This document shows, in pieces, positions 1 to 6,888 of a stretch of DNA of 10,727 nt. Below the pieces are notes generated by a model. That model saw nothing but the letters and a program-made list of their open reading frames with translations, was not told where the DNA came from and ran no database searches. A program made the translations under genes and the position numbers. Source of the stretch: UBA4823 sp034436035 (GTDB lineage: Bacteria; Chloroflexota; Anaerolineae; Anaerolineales; UBA4823); assembly GCA_034436035.1 (NCBI GenBank), contig DAOTVW010000053.1, positions 1-10,727 on the forward strand. Direction: 5' to 3'. How positions within the stretch are numbered: the stretch's first letter is position 1; every line of letters starts with the position of its first letter.

Positions 1-2
1 AG

Positions 3-530
3 CCTGGCCCTTCACCGGAGATTGAAAGGGAAAGCCGGAGCATGGCCCTTCAGTTTGGCATCCCCGTTGTGATCAAAGCGCGCACGCCGGGCTCCACTTA
101 TGAGTGTGCGGTGAACCTGGGCAAACCCGCAATTCTCGCCGAAGCCGGTCAGCAGGGGATTCTTTCTGAAGAGGCTGTGAAACTCTTGAAGCATGGAGTT
201 TACAGTGTGATGCATAGCCGGGGAATCCTCACGGAGGAAGCTGCCTCTCGCTTCCTTCCAGGGGCGGAAAGGCAATCAACGCCTAAGGCAAGGATTTTTT
301 TGGAAGAGGACTGGGTGAAATCTCCGGCTTTGGGTCTATGGTATCCTGCGATCTCTTGCGGTGATTCCGTCAAAAAGGGTCAGATATTAGGTGAGATCTG
401 CGACCTTTTCGGAGAGAGCCTGGCCACTGTGAAGGCCGGACACGACGGACTCATCGTGTTCTTGCTGACCTCCCTGGCCGTTAATGAGGGGGATGCTCTC
501 CTGGCTGTTGCTCACTCGGAAGAAGTTTAG
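3..530 (+). CDS. Succinylglutamate desuccinylase/aspartoacylase-family deacylase, 5'-truncated
   Basis: This is the C-terminal 175 residues of a zinc-dependent deacylase of the AstE/AspA (M14-like) type; such enzymes hydrolyse N-acyl amino acids or related amides in the cytoplasm. The reading frame is open to the window edge without a stop, so the Met codon at 42 is internal and the N-terminal zinc-binding part lies outside. Visible family traits are the segment A-F/Q-FGIPVV, the PGS turn, and ILAEAGQQG, whose Glu (codon 141-143) fits the catalytic Glu position. The last ~60 residues form a lipoyl-like beta-barrel (ISCGDSVKKGQILGEI, then DG and NEGD) typical of the subgroup. Its G+C is clearly higher than that of the downstream operon, and a strong terminator follows, so it is a separate transcription unit. 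The family call is fairly secure; the substrate is unknown. Confidence 0.75.
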   Translation, partial: PGPSPEIERESRSMALQFGIPVVIKARTPGSTYECAVNLGKPAILAEAGQQGILSEEAVKLLKHGVYSVMHSRGILTEEAASRFLPGAERQSTPKARIFLEEDWVKSPALGLWYPAISCGDSVKKGQILGEICDLFGESLATVKAGHDGLIVFLLTSLAVNEGDALLAVAHSEEV

Positions 531-551
531 GGGAGTTTTCTAAATTTTTGC

Positions 552-595
552 CATAACGGGGCTCGCAAAAGAGCCCCGTTATGCTTTTATTTTAT
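552..595 (+). terminator. Intrinsic terminator of the deacylase gene
   Basis: A perfect 13-bp inverted repeat (CATAACGGGGCTC at 552-564 and its complement at 571-583) encloses a 6-nt loop and is followed by a T-rich tract (CTTTTATTTTAT). It lies 22 nt past the deacylase stop. This is a textbook rho-independent terminator, and it isolates the upstream gene from the sugar-type operon. The arms are symmetrical, so it could also work weakly on the other strand. Confidence 0.93.
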
Positions 596-977
596 CTAAA
601 ACGGTAATTTACAATTCCAAAAAGGGCTATTTCCAGAATTGGCTATACGGTTTATCTTACAGGTTTTCTGAAAATTAACGCCTTTTAGCCCTCCCGCCTG
701 CTCCGCTCTACCCTCAAGTGGCAAAGAAGATTTTCATTCAAAGAAGATTCTCATTATTACCAGTGAAAAGAGTAATGGAAGTTATAAGAGAAGTTTGCCT
801 TCTTATTCTTGAATAATTTAGTCTCGTCAAGGATAAGTGAGGATAAGATCCAATGGACAGCGATGTAAAGCACAGGTTGCGGTATAGATTAAATGACACT
901 GGAATTTTTTAACTACCTGGCAATATGTATGGATAGCTTGTGCTGTTTAAAGGGCAAAAAAATTTAATCGAATGATA
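596..977. other. Non-coding stretch upstream of the main promoter
   Basis: About 380 bases without a convincing gene on either strand. It holds the 17-bp tandem duplication at 722-755 and a short direct repeat of GGATAAG at 831 and 841. No tRNA, rRNA or recognised regulatory RNA was seen. A+T content rises towards the promoter. Confidence 0.6.
722..755. repeat. 17-bp tandem duplication
   Basis: CAAAGAAGATTTTCATT (722-738) is followed immediately by a second copy (739-755) differing at one base (T to C). Two adjacent copies with one mismatch look like a recent slippage duplication or a paired protein-binding site. It is more than 200 bp upstream of the predicted promoter, so a regulatory role is only a guess. 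Confidence 0.85.
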
Positions 978-1006
978 TTGACAAAGGAAATTGTTCGAAA
1001 TATAAA
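978..1006 (+). promoter_or_regulatory. Sigma-70/SigA-type promoter of the transport operon
   Basis: A perfect -35 hexamer TTGACA (978-983) is separated by exactly 17 bp from TATAAA (1001-1006), which matches the -10 consensus at five of six positions. The surrounding DNA is very A+T-rich. The predicted start of transcription is near 1012-1014, leaving an untranslated leader of about 210 nt before the binding-protein start codon. The spacer holds TTGTTCGAA, which resembles part of known DeoR-family operators (GlpR type) and may be part of an operator for the regulator encoded downstream. Confidence 0.75.
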
Positions 1007-1012
1007 ATAAAT

Positions 1013-1049
1013 AACAAAAAAATGATTGAATTAACAAAAAGAAACAAAA
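1013..1049. promoter_or_regulatory. Candidate operator: three phased AACAAAA copies
   Basis: AACAAAA occurs at 1013, 1033 and 1043, that is at 20 and 10 bp spacing, which places the copies on one face of the helix right at and after the predicted transcription start. TTGTT at 991-995, just upstream of the -10 element, is the reverse complement of AACAA. Similar AACATAA units precede the DeoR gene. A DeoR-family repressor often binds repeated half-sites of this size. The region is A-rich, so chance occurrence is a serious alternative. Confidence 0.3.
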
Positions 1050-1223
1050 GCGACCCGACTTCTTTTGGATTATATCTGGACCTTAATCCGATCAAAATTT
1101 CCTTTAGGCGTTTAATAAACTTTAAAATTTTAGAAGGGGGTGATCATTTCGCGTTTTTGATAGGTTTACCAAGCCAATATGCTTTTTGAAGAGCAGAATT
1201 TTTGAAAATTGAGGAGGGAGGAA

Positions 1224-2279
1224 ATGAGAAAGAAGTTTTATTTAATAGGGACGATGTTGTTAACGTTAATTTTGTTATTGGTTGCCTGCGCTCCGGCGGC
1301 ACCAACTCCGACACAGACTACCCCAACTCCGACACAGACTTCGCCAGCTCAAGCGACCGAGCAGGTTAAGCCCAGTGAACTAAAGTTTATTACCGTTGTA
1401 AAAGGGGCATGCAACTGGTTTGATCGCATGGAGGTTGGCGTCAAGCAGTTCGCCAAAGACACTGGAGTCAATGCAGTTCAGATTAGTCCATCCAAATTTG
1501 ATGCAGCTCTTCAATTACAGGCAGTCGAAGACGCTATTTCCCAAAGTCCTAATGCCTTGCTGGTAGTTCCATATCAGACTGAGACATTAGAGCCCGCATT
1601 AAAGAAGGCAATGGATCAGGGGATCGTAGTAATCAGCCATGAAGCTGCCAATGCGCAGAACGTTACGTACGATATTGAGGCTTTCGATAATGCCGCATAT
1701 GGTCGCCACTTGATGGACGAGCTGGCCAAGAGGATGAACTATGAAGGGAAATATGTAGTCTTCGTTGGCTCGCTGAGTTCCACTACCCACAATGAATGGG
1801 TAGATGCCGCTGTAGCCTGGCAGAAGGAAAAATATCCGAAGATGCAGATGGTGGGAACAAAGAATGTTTCAGAAAGCAATATGCAGAAGGCATATGAGAT
1901 CATGAAAGACCTCTTAAAGACCTACCCTGACATCAAAGGCGTCCAGGGTTCAGATGCCTATGATGTAGTAGGTGCCGGTCAGGCCATACAAGAGGCTGGC
2001 CTGGCGGGTAAGATTGCTGTTGTAGGCACCAGTATCCCTTCTTATGCAGGGGATTTACTTAAGGCGGGGGCCATTAGCCTTATTTGCTTTTGGGACCCGA
2101 AGTTAGCAGGTTATGCCATGAACAAGGTCGCTTTGATGATCTTGCAGGGTAAGAAAATCGTTGATGGAATGGACCTCGGCATCCCCGGTTACGAGAAGAT
2201 TAAGCTGGTTGGCAAAGTACTCTACGGCTCCGCCTGGGTGGATTGCGATACGAGTAATATGGATCAATACAATTTCTAA
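1224..2279 (+). CDS. Sugar-type ABC transporter substrate-binding lipoprotein (LsrB/RhaS-like, type I fold)
   Basis: Extracytoplasmic receptor of a CUT2-type importer, 351 residues. The start is ATG 1224, because the excellent ribosome binding site GAGGAGGGAGG (1211-1221) lies just before it; an in-frame TTG at 1209 would put that site inside the gene. Residues 1-22 are a lipoprotein signal (MRKK, hydrophobic core, lipobox LVAC with Cys22), followed by a Pro/Thr/Gln linker made of a duplicated seven-residue unit. The mature part is a two-lobed Peripla_BP_4 fold: ELKFITVVKG start, hinge-type segments SHEAAN and GTSIPS, and a C-terminus DTSNMDQYNF that recalls LsrB. The AI-2 contact residues of Salmonella LsrB are mostly replaced as far as I can align, so a sugar-like ligand is more likely. 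It is the first gene of the operon, followed by a hairpin that may favour its higher expression. Confidence 0.9.
   Translation: MRKKFYLIGTMLLTLILLLVACAPAAPTPTQTTPTPTQTSPAQATEQVKPSELKFITVVKGACNWFDRMEVGVKQFAKDTGVNAVQISPSKFDAALQLQAVEDAISQSPNALLVVPYQTETLEPALKKAMDQGIVVISHEAANAQNVTYDIEAFDNAAYGRHLMDELAKRMNYEGKYVVFVGSLSSTTHNEWVDAAVAWQKEKYPKMQMVGTKNVSESNMQKAYEIMKDLLKTYPDIKGVQGSDAYDVVGAGQAIQEAGLAGKIAVVGTSIPSYAGDLLKAGAISLICFWDPKLAGYAMNKVALMILQGKKIVDGMDLGIPGYEKIKLVGKVLYGSAWVDCDTSNMDQYNF
1302..1340 (+). repeat. 18-bp direct repeat encoding the lipoprotein linker
   Basis: The same 18 bases (starting CCAACTCCGACACAGACT) occur at 1302-1319 and 1323-1340, giving a 21-bp period and the peptide unit PTPTQTT/S. 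It is a coding tandem repeat in the flexible tether between the lipid anchor and the binding domain, a place where copy-number change is tolerated. Confidence 0.9.
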
Positions 2280-2300
2280 GGGGTCAAATTAAGATCAAGA

Positions 2301-2346
2301 GGCTCGGGGGTGGCCGATTTCAAAAACAACCGGCCATCCCCGAGCT
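2301..2346 (+). promoter_or_regulatory. Intercistronic hairpin between binding-protein and ATPase genes
   Basis: Two arms, 2301-2316 and 2331-2346, pair over 16 positions (two of them G-U) around a 14-nt A-rich loop. No T tract follows, so it is not a standard terminator. Very stable hairpins directly after binding-protein genes are known to protect the 3' end of the upstream message or to cause partial processing, so that receptor is made in excess over membrane components. That role is inferred here from the position and stability. Confidence 0.8.
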
Positions 2347-2369
2347 GATAAGAAATTGAGAATTTTTCT

Positions 2370-3878
2370 ATGAGTAGCTCTAAAGGTGTGGAGTTCATTA
2401 GGTTAAATAATATCAGCAAGAGCTTTGCCGGTGTCAAAGCGCTTCAGGAAGTAAGCCTGACTCTTCGGCAGGGGGAGGTTTGCTGTCTGATCGGCGAGAA
2501 CGGATCTGGTAAATCTACCTTAATAAAAGTGCTTTCTGGAGTGCATGCTCCAGATTCCGGTGAAATTCAAATTGATAGGCGGACTTATAAGCGGTTGTAT
2601 CCGATTGAGGCGATTCGAGAAGGAATTGAGGTCATTTATCAAGATTTTTCTCTTTTTCCTAACCTCACAGTCGCCGAGAATCTTGCGCTTGATGAGGAGA
2701 TTTCTGCCAATCGTCGATTCATAAACTGGAAAGAAGTTTTCAAGATCGCTCGTGAAGCGCTGGACAAGATTAATGTTCAGATAAACCTGGAGCGTCAGGT
2801 AAGCGATCTATCGGTGGCCAATCGTCAGCTGGTAGCAATTGCGCGAGCGCTCTTACAGAATGCTCGCCTGATTATCATGGATGAACCAACTACCGCCTTG
2901 ACCCAGAAAGAAGCCCGAGCCTTGTTTGAAGTGATTAATAATTTAAAGAAAAAGGGCATTTCAATCCTCTTTGTAAGTCATAAACTCGACGAGGTTTTAG
3001 AAATCGCCGATCGTATTGTTATCCTTCGTAACGGCATGAAAGTCTTTGATGGCGAGGCAGGCGCAATTGATCGCGCAACAATAGTTAAATATATGATAGG
3101 CCGTGACTTGGTTTATGAGTCAGCTACCACCCAGGAAATTTTCCAGGAGGCTCCAGTAATTTTGGAGGTCAAAAATCTTTATCGCAGGCACAGTTTCTAT
3201 GAAGTATCTTTTACATTAAGGGCCGGGGAAATCCTGGGAATTACTGGATTGCTTGGCTCTGGAAGAACTGCTTTAGCTTTGTCGCTTTTCGGTATATTGC
3301 CGGCTGAGTCAGGCAATATCTACATCGAGGGAAAACCCGTAAAGTTAAACAGCGTTCAAGATGCCATTAAATACGGAATTGGTTATGTTCCTGATGATCG
3401 CTTGAATGAGGGGCTATTTCTTAAACAGGCAATTGGAAAGAACATTGTAGTCCGCGTAATTGATAAGATGCTCAATACTCTGCGGTTGATTAATCAGAGA
3501 GTAGTTCAGAATACTGTTCGAGAATGGTTAGAGCGTCTTAGTGTTCATACTCCTTCACCAGATTTACCTGCGAACTCTTTATCAGGGGGAAACCAGCAAC
3601 GTATCGTTCTAGCCAAGTGGTTAGCGAGTCGGCCTAAAGTCTTAATCCTTAATGGTCCCACGGTAGGGATCGATGTAGGGTCTAAGGTAGAAATTCATAA
3701 GATTATTCGTGATCTTGCTCGCCAGGGAATGGCCCTTATCGTGATCTCTGATGATGTCCCAGAACTTTTGCAAGTCTGCCATCGCATCCTGCTGATGAAA
3801 AGGGGTAGGATTGTAGGGGAATTCCTACGCCAAGATCTCACCGAAGGTCAATTGAACACAATGTTAACCACAGCATGA
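2370..3878 (+). CDS. RbsA-type sugar ABC transporter ATPase, two nucleotide-binding domains
   Basis: Cytoplasmic energy-coupling subunit of a CUT2-type importer, 502 residues, normal for the family. Domain 1 has Walker A GENGSGKST (42-50), a divergent signature LSVANRQ (147-153), Walker B with D171-E172 in MDEPTTAL, and the switch His204 in SHKLDEV. Domain 2 has a degenerate Walker A GLLGSGRT (293-300, Lys replaced by Arg as usual in this family), a canonical signature LSGGNQQ (404-410), and an altered Walker B, LILNGPTVGID, in which the usual Asp-Glu is Asn428-Gly429. The expected reading is one active ATP site, formed by Walker A/B of domain 1 and the signature of domain 2, and one dead site. 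The ribosome binding site is weak (TTGAG near 2356-2360), in line with lower expression than the receptor. The gene lies 90 bp after the receptor gene. Confidence 0.93.
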   Translation: MSSSKGVEFIRLNNISKSFAGVKALQEVSLTLRQGEVCCLIGENGSGKSTLIKVLSGVHAPDSGEIQIDRRTYKRLYPIEAIREGIEVIYQDFSLFPNLTVAENLALDEEISANRRFINWKEVFKIAREALDKINVQINLERQVSDLSVANRQLVAIARALLQNARLIIMDEPTTALTQKEARALFEVINNLKKKGISILFVSHKLDEVLEIADRIVILRNGMKVFDGEAGAIDRATIVKYMIGRDLVYESATTQEIFQEAPVILEVKNLYRRHSFYEVSFTLRAGEILGITGLLGSGRTALALSLFGILPAESGNIYIEGKPVKLNSVQDAIKYGIGYVPDDRLNEGLFLKQAIGKNIVVRVIDKMLNTLRLINQRVVQNTVREWLERLSVHTPSPDLPANSLSGGNQQRIVLAKWLASRPKVLILNGPTVGIDVGSKVEIHKIIRDLARQGMALIVISDDVPELLQVCHRILLMKRGRIVGEFLRQDLTEGQLNTMLTTA

Positions 3879-3920
3879 GTCCAATTTTTGAAAGTCTGGA
3901 TCTAAGGGGCAATTAAAACA

Positions 3921-4922
3921 ATGAAGCGGATTTTACGAACCCAAGAGTTTATTATTGGCATTGCAGTAATTGTTCTCTCTGTCCTGACGGGAGTTGTTAA
4001 TCCCGCCTTTTTCTCGATAGCAAATATGTTTGATATCCTGCGCAATGCCACGATTTATGGCATTTTGGCAATGGGTGTTTTGATTGTGATTATCTCCGGA
4101 GGAATTGATGTCTCTTTCCCAGCTATTGCGGCGCTCTCCACCTATGCAACAGTCAGGCTATTGATCAACGCCCATTATCAAGGCTCTGTTTTGTTGGTTT
4201 ACGCAATTGCTGCGTCAATAGGCCTATTTTTGGGACTCATCAACGCCTTTTTTATCTCCTGGCTTAAAATCCCCACTTTAATAGTTACCCTTGGCACATC
4301 CAGTATGTATTACGGATTCAGTTTGTTTTTTTTGGGCAGTCTTGCTATATTTAACCTGCCAGGTCAAATGATTCCTTTTTCTAAGATGGCTCTTGTTACT
4401 GTGCAAAACCCTCTGGGTGGATCAGTTGGTCTACATCCTGCAGTTCTTATCATGATCGCAGTTGCGCTTTTGGTATGGTGGTTTTTGAAATATACCATGA
4501 TCGGTCGAGGGATTTTTGCCATGGGGGGCAACCGGGAGGTTGCTGAACGTAGTGGCTTCAACTTACGTCAAATTGAATATGTTATTTATGGCACTGTGGG
4601 TGTTTTATCGGCCATTGCAGGGGTCACGCTGGCAACTTTTGTGCGCAATGCCCAGCCAGCAGCTCTAATGGGTACCGAGCTTGACGTGATTGCAGCGGTT
4701 GTTTTAGGTGGGGCTGCAATAACAGGAGGACGCGGTTCGGTCATAGGCTCGCTTCTTGGCGTTTTGTTTGTGACCATTATGAAAACCAGCCTAGTTATGC
4801 TGGGAATTCCAGCCTACTGGCAAAAGTTATTTGTGGGAGTTGCCTTGGTTATAGGAACATCGATACCTGCCATTCGCGCTCGGCACCTCCGTCAACAAAT
4901 GGTTTCCGAAGTGACTGATTAA
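3921..4922 (+). CDS. RbsC-type sugar ABC transporter permease, first subunit
   Basis: Integral membrane subunit of the importer, 333 residues, with about eight to ten hydrophobic segments distributed over the whole chain (first one about residues 10-27). Diagnostic BPD_transp_2 features are SGGIDVS (59-65), the cytoplasmic ATPase-coupling loop IGRGIFAMGGNREVAERSG from residue 194, and the late glycine-rich segment VLGGAAITGGRGSVIG. A ribosome binding site AAGGGG (3904-3909) precedes ATG 3921 by 11 nt. The gene follows the ATPase by 42 bp and precedes a second, related permease by 21 bp; the two probably form a heterodimer. Substrate cannot be told from sequence. Confidence 0.92.
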   Translation: MKRILRTQEFIIGIAVIVLSVLTGVVNPAFFSIANMFDILRNATIYGILAMGVLIVIISGGIDVSFPAIAALSTYATVRLLINAHYQGSVLLVYAIAASIGLFLGLINAFFISWLKIPTLIVTLGTSSMYYGFSLFFLGSLAIFNLPGQMIPFSKMALVTVQNPLGGSVGLHPAVLIMIAVALLVWWFLKYTMIGRGIFAMGGNREVAERSGFNLRQIEYVIYGTVGVLSAIAGVTLATFVRNAQPAALMGTELDVIAAVVLGGAAITGGRGSVIGSLLGVLFVTIMKTSLVMLGIPAYWQKLFVGVALVIGTSIPAIRARHLRQQMVSEVTD

Positions 4923-4943
4923 AGGCAAGCAGGAGATTAACGA

Positions 4944-5996
4944 ATGAAGGCCCTTTATAAAAAAATTTTCGAGCAAACTCAGCCTAAAGCCTTAATTAAA
5001 AAGTTGGGCTGGGACGGATACCAAGTTCTGTTAGTGTTCATCGCCATTTTTATCTTTGTCTTGATGAGCATGTTGGAACCACATACCTTCCCCACAATTA
5101 ATAATTTGACTTCAATGGCATTTCAAATTTCTGAATTGGGAATTCTAAGCATTGGAATGGCTCTTTCTTTTTTGATTGGCGGGGTTGATCTTTCGATTAC
5201 AGGTACAGCCAATCTTTCTGCAGTACTAGCTGGCCTTATTCTAAAAAACCTGCTTCCTCCAGGAGCTAGCGATACCCAGGTGTGGCTGACATTTTTTTTG
5301 GCAGTCTTGGTTGCACTGGCTACCGGTTTGATTTGCGGCATGATTAACGGGCTATTAATTGGTCGCGTGGGCGTCCCAGCAATCTTAGCCACTCTCAGTA
5401 CGTTAACACTTTACACAGGAATCACTGTTGGTATTACAGGAGGTACTCCAGTATCAAAATTCCCAGAGCAAGTACTTTTTATTGGTATCGGCAAACTCTT
5501 AGGAATTCCTATACCCTTTTTGATTTTTATATTTGTCTTTTTAGCCATTTCAATTTTGCTAAATCGAACTGCCTTCGGTTTCAAAATGTACATGTTAGGG
5601 ACGAATCCAACTGCAGCGCAGTTTTCAGGAATTAACAATAAAAGTATTATCCTATGGACCCACACTATCATTGGGTTACTTTCCGCAATTTCCGGGATTA
5701 TCATCCTCACGCGGACCAATGCGGCATATGCTGACTACGGGACTTCCTACATCCTGATGACCATTTTGATCACAGTCCTCGGTGGAGTTGCGGTAACAGG
5801 TGGTTTTGGCAAGCTCTCGGGGGTTGTTTTAGGCTTAATAATTCTTCAATTCTTAGCCACAGGATTCAACATGGTGCTTTTAAAGGTTACTGGAAGCAAT
5901 TTCTTCCGCGATTTTATATGGGGATTGCTGCTTTTATTAGTTATGGTAATTAACTATTACAGCAATGTTCAAAAACTTAAGCCCAAGGGTCGGTAA
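4944..5996 (+). CDS. RbsC-type sugar ABC transporter permease, second subunit
   Basis: Second integral membrane subunit, 350 residues, of the same family but clearly different in sequence from the preceding permease, so it is an old duplicate rather than a recent one. It has GGVDLS (79-84), the coupling loop FKMYMLGTNPTAAQFSGIN from residue 213, and the late segment VLGGVAVTGGFGKLSG. The N-terminal ~25 residues before the first membrane segment are longer and more basic than in its partner. The ribosome binding site AGGAG (4931-4935) is 8 nt before ATG 4944. Pairs of different RbsC-type permeases, as in Lsr and rhamnose importers, usually form a heterodimeric channel. Confidence 0.92.
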   Translation: MKALYKKIFEQTQPKALIKKLGWDGYQVLLVFIAIFIFVLMSMLEPHTFPTINNLTSMAFQISELGILSIGMALSFLIGGVDLSITGTANLSAVLAGLILKNLLPPGASDTQVWLTFFLAVLVALATGLICGMINGLLIGRVGVPAILATLSTLTLYTGITVGITGGTPVSKFPEQVLFIGIGKLLGIPIPFLIFIFVFLAISILLNRTAFGFKMYMLGTNPTAAQFSGINNKSIILWTHTIIGLLSAISGIIILTRTNAAYADYGTSYILMTILITVLGGVAVTGGFGKLSGVVLGLIILQFLATGFNMVLLKVTGSNFFRDFIWGLLLLLVMVINYYSNVQKLKPKGR

Positions 5997-6001
5997 ATTA
6001 G

Positions 6002-6030
6002 TGAACATAATTTTAATGAACATAATCTTA
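6002..6030. promoter_or_regulatory. Tandem 14-bp repeat before the DeoR gene, candidate operator
   Basis: TGAACATAATTTTA (6002-6015) and TGAACATAATCTTA (6017-6030) are direct repeats with a 15-bp period and one mismatch, filling most of the 59-bp gap before the regulator gene. Each contains AACATAA and a CATAAT that resembles a -10 hexamer. The position suggests self-regulation by the DeoR protein or a weak internal promoter; no good -35 hexamer is visible at the right distance. Confidence 0.5.
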
Positions 6031-6055
6031 GTAAAAATAGAAGAGAGCCTAATGA

Positions 6056-6832
6056 ATGTCACTTAGGGAGTCAAGGCATTCTTATATTTTACAAGAAATT
6101 GAAAGTTGCGGCTCTGTGAGCGTGGTTGAACTGGCTAAAAACTTGAATGTTTCCAAAATGACCATCCGCCGAGACCTGATCGAGCTCGAAAAAGAAGGTT
6201 TGATTCGGAGGGTTCATGGCGGGGCAGTCAGCGCTCATGGCCGTAGCTATGAACCTCCATTCTTGCTCAGGTCAACTGAGGCTTCCGAGGCAAAACAGAA
6301 AATTGGTGCCTGTGCTGCGAAAATGGTAGTTGAAGGCGATAGCATTGCCCTCGACGTGGGAACAACTACATTGGAGGTTGCGAAAAACCTGATAGAGAGA
6401 CGAAATTTGACTATTATCACGCCAAGTCTGCGTATTGCCAATCTTTTGTTTAATCAACCTGGTATCCGTCTGATCCTCCCTGGTGGAATTGTTCGACCTG
6501 GCGAGGCTTCTTTGGTTGGAGATCTGACCCGTTTGGCTTTCCAAGAATTATTTGTTGATCGTTTGTTCCTGGGCATAGGTTGTATCGATTCAGAGGTTGG
6601 GTTAACGGAATACAACTGGGATGACGCTTTGGTTAAAAGAGCGATGATCAAAAGCGCTAAGGAAGTCATCCTCGTTGCTGATTCAAGCAAGTTCGACAAA
6701 GTTGCTTTCGTACATGTGGCTTCGTTTAACCAAATTCATAAACTTGTTACTGATGCGCCTCCCCCTGAGCATTTAGCCAGACGCTTAATTGAGGCTAAAG
6801 TTAAAGTTGTTGTGGCTGGAGATGAGGATTAA
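6056..6832 (+). CDS. DeoR-family transcriptional repressor
   Basis: Local regulator of 258 residues, the usual family length. Residues ~7-57 form the winged helix-turn-helix with the family signature: VELAKNLNVSKMTIRRDL, ELEKEGLIRRVHGGA. The rest is the DeoRC sugar-phosphate sensor, with DVGTTTLEVA starting at Asp100, a second glycine loop LPGGIVRPGEASLVGD, and the late segment AKEVILVADSSKF. DeoR proteins typically repress sugar-use operons and are released by a phosphorylated intermediate, which fits the kinase encoded at the end of this operon. ATG 6056 is preceded by a modest AGAGAG site; an ATG at 6052 in another frame stops after four codons. Its place between transporter and enzyme genes suggests it controls both, probably through the candidate operators near 1013-1049 and 6002-6030. 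Confidence 0.93.
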   Translation: MSLRESRHSYILQEIESCGSVSVVELAKNLNVSKMTIRRDLIELEKEGLIRRVHGGAVSAHGRSYEPPFLLRSTEASEAKQKIGACAAKMVVEGDSIALDVGTTTLEVAKNLIERRNLTIITPSLRIANLLFNQPGIRLILPGGIVRPGEASLVGDLTRLAFQELFVDRLFLGIGCIDSEVGLTEYNWDDALVKRAMIKSAKEVILVADSSKFDKVAFVHVASFNQIHKLVTDAPPPEHLARRLIEAKVKVVVAGDED

Positions 6833-6888
6833 ATTTCCTTGGGTCGCTACGCTTTTTAAAACAAAATGAGAGGAGGGGATTTTTTAGC

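Noticed and set aside
1157..1189. Ten-codon leader peptide starting at TTG 1157
   Set aside because: Too short and with a rare start codon; kept only as a possible explanation of the orphan Shine-Dalgarno sequence, not as a gene.
1209..1223. Upstream TTG start for the binding lipoprotein
   Set aside because: It would place the strong GAGGAGGGAGG ribosome binding site inside the gene and add a charged stretch before a normal lipoprotein signal; ATG 1224 is better.
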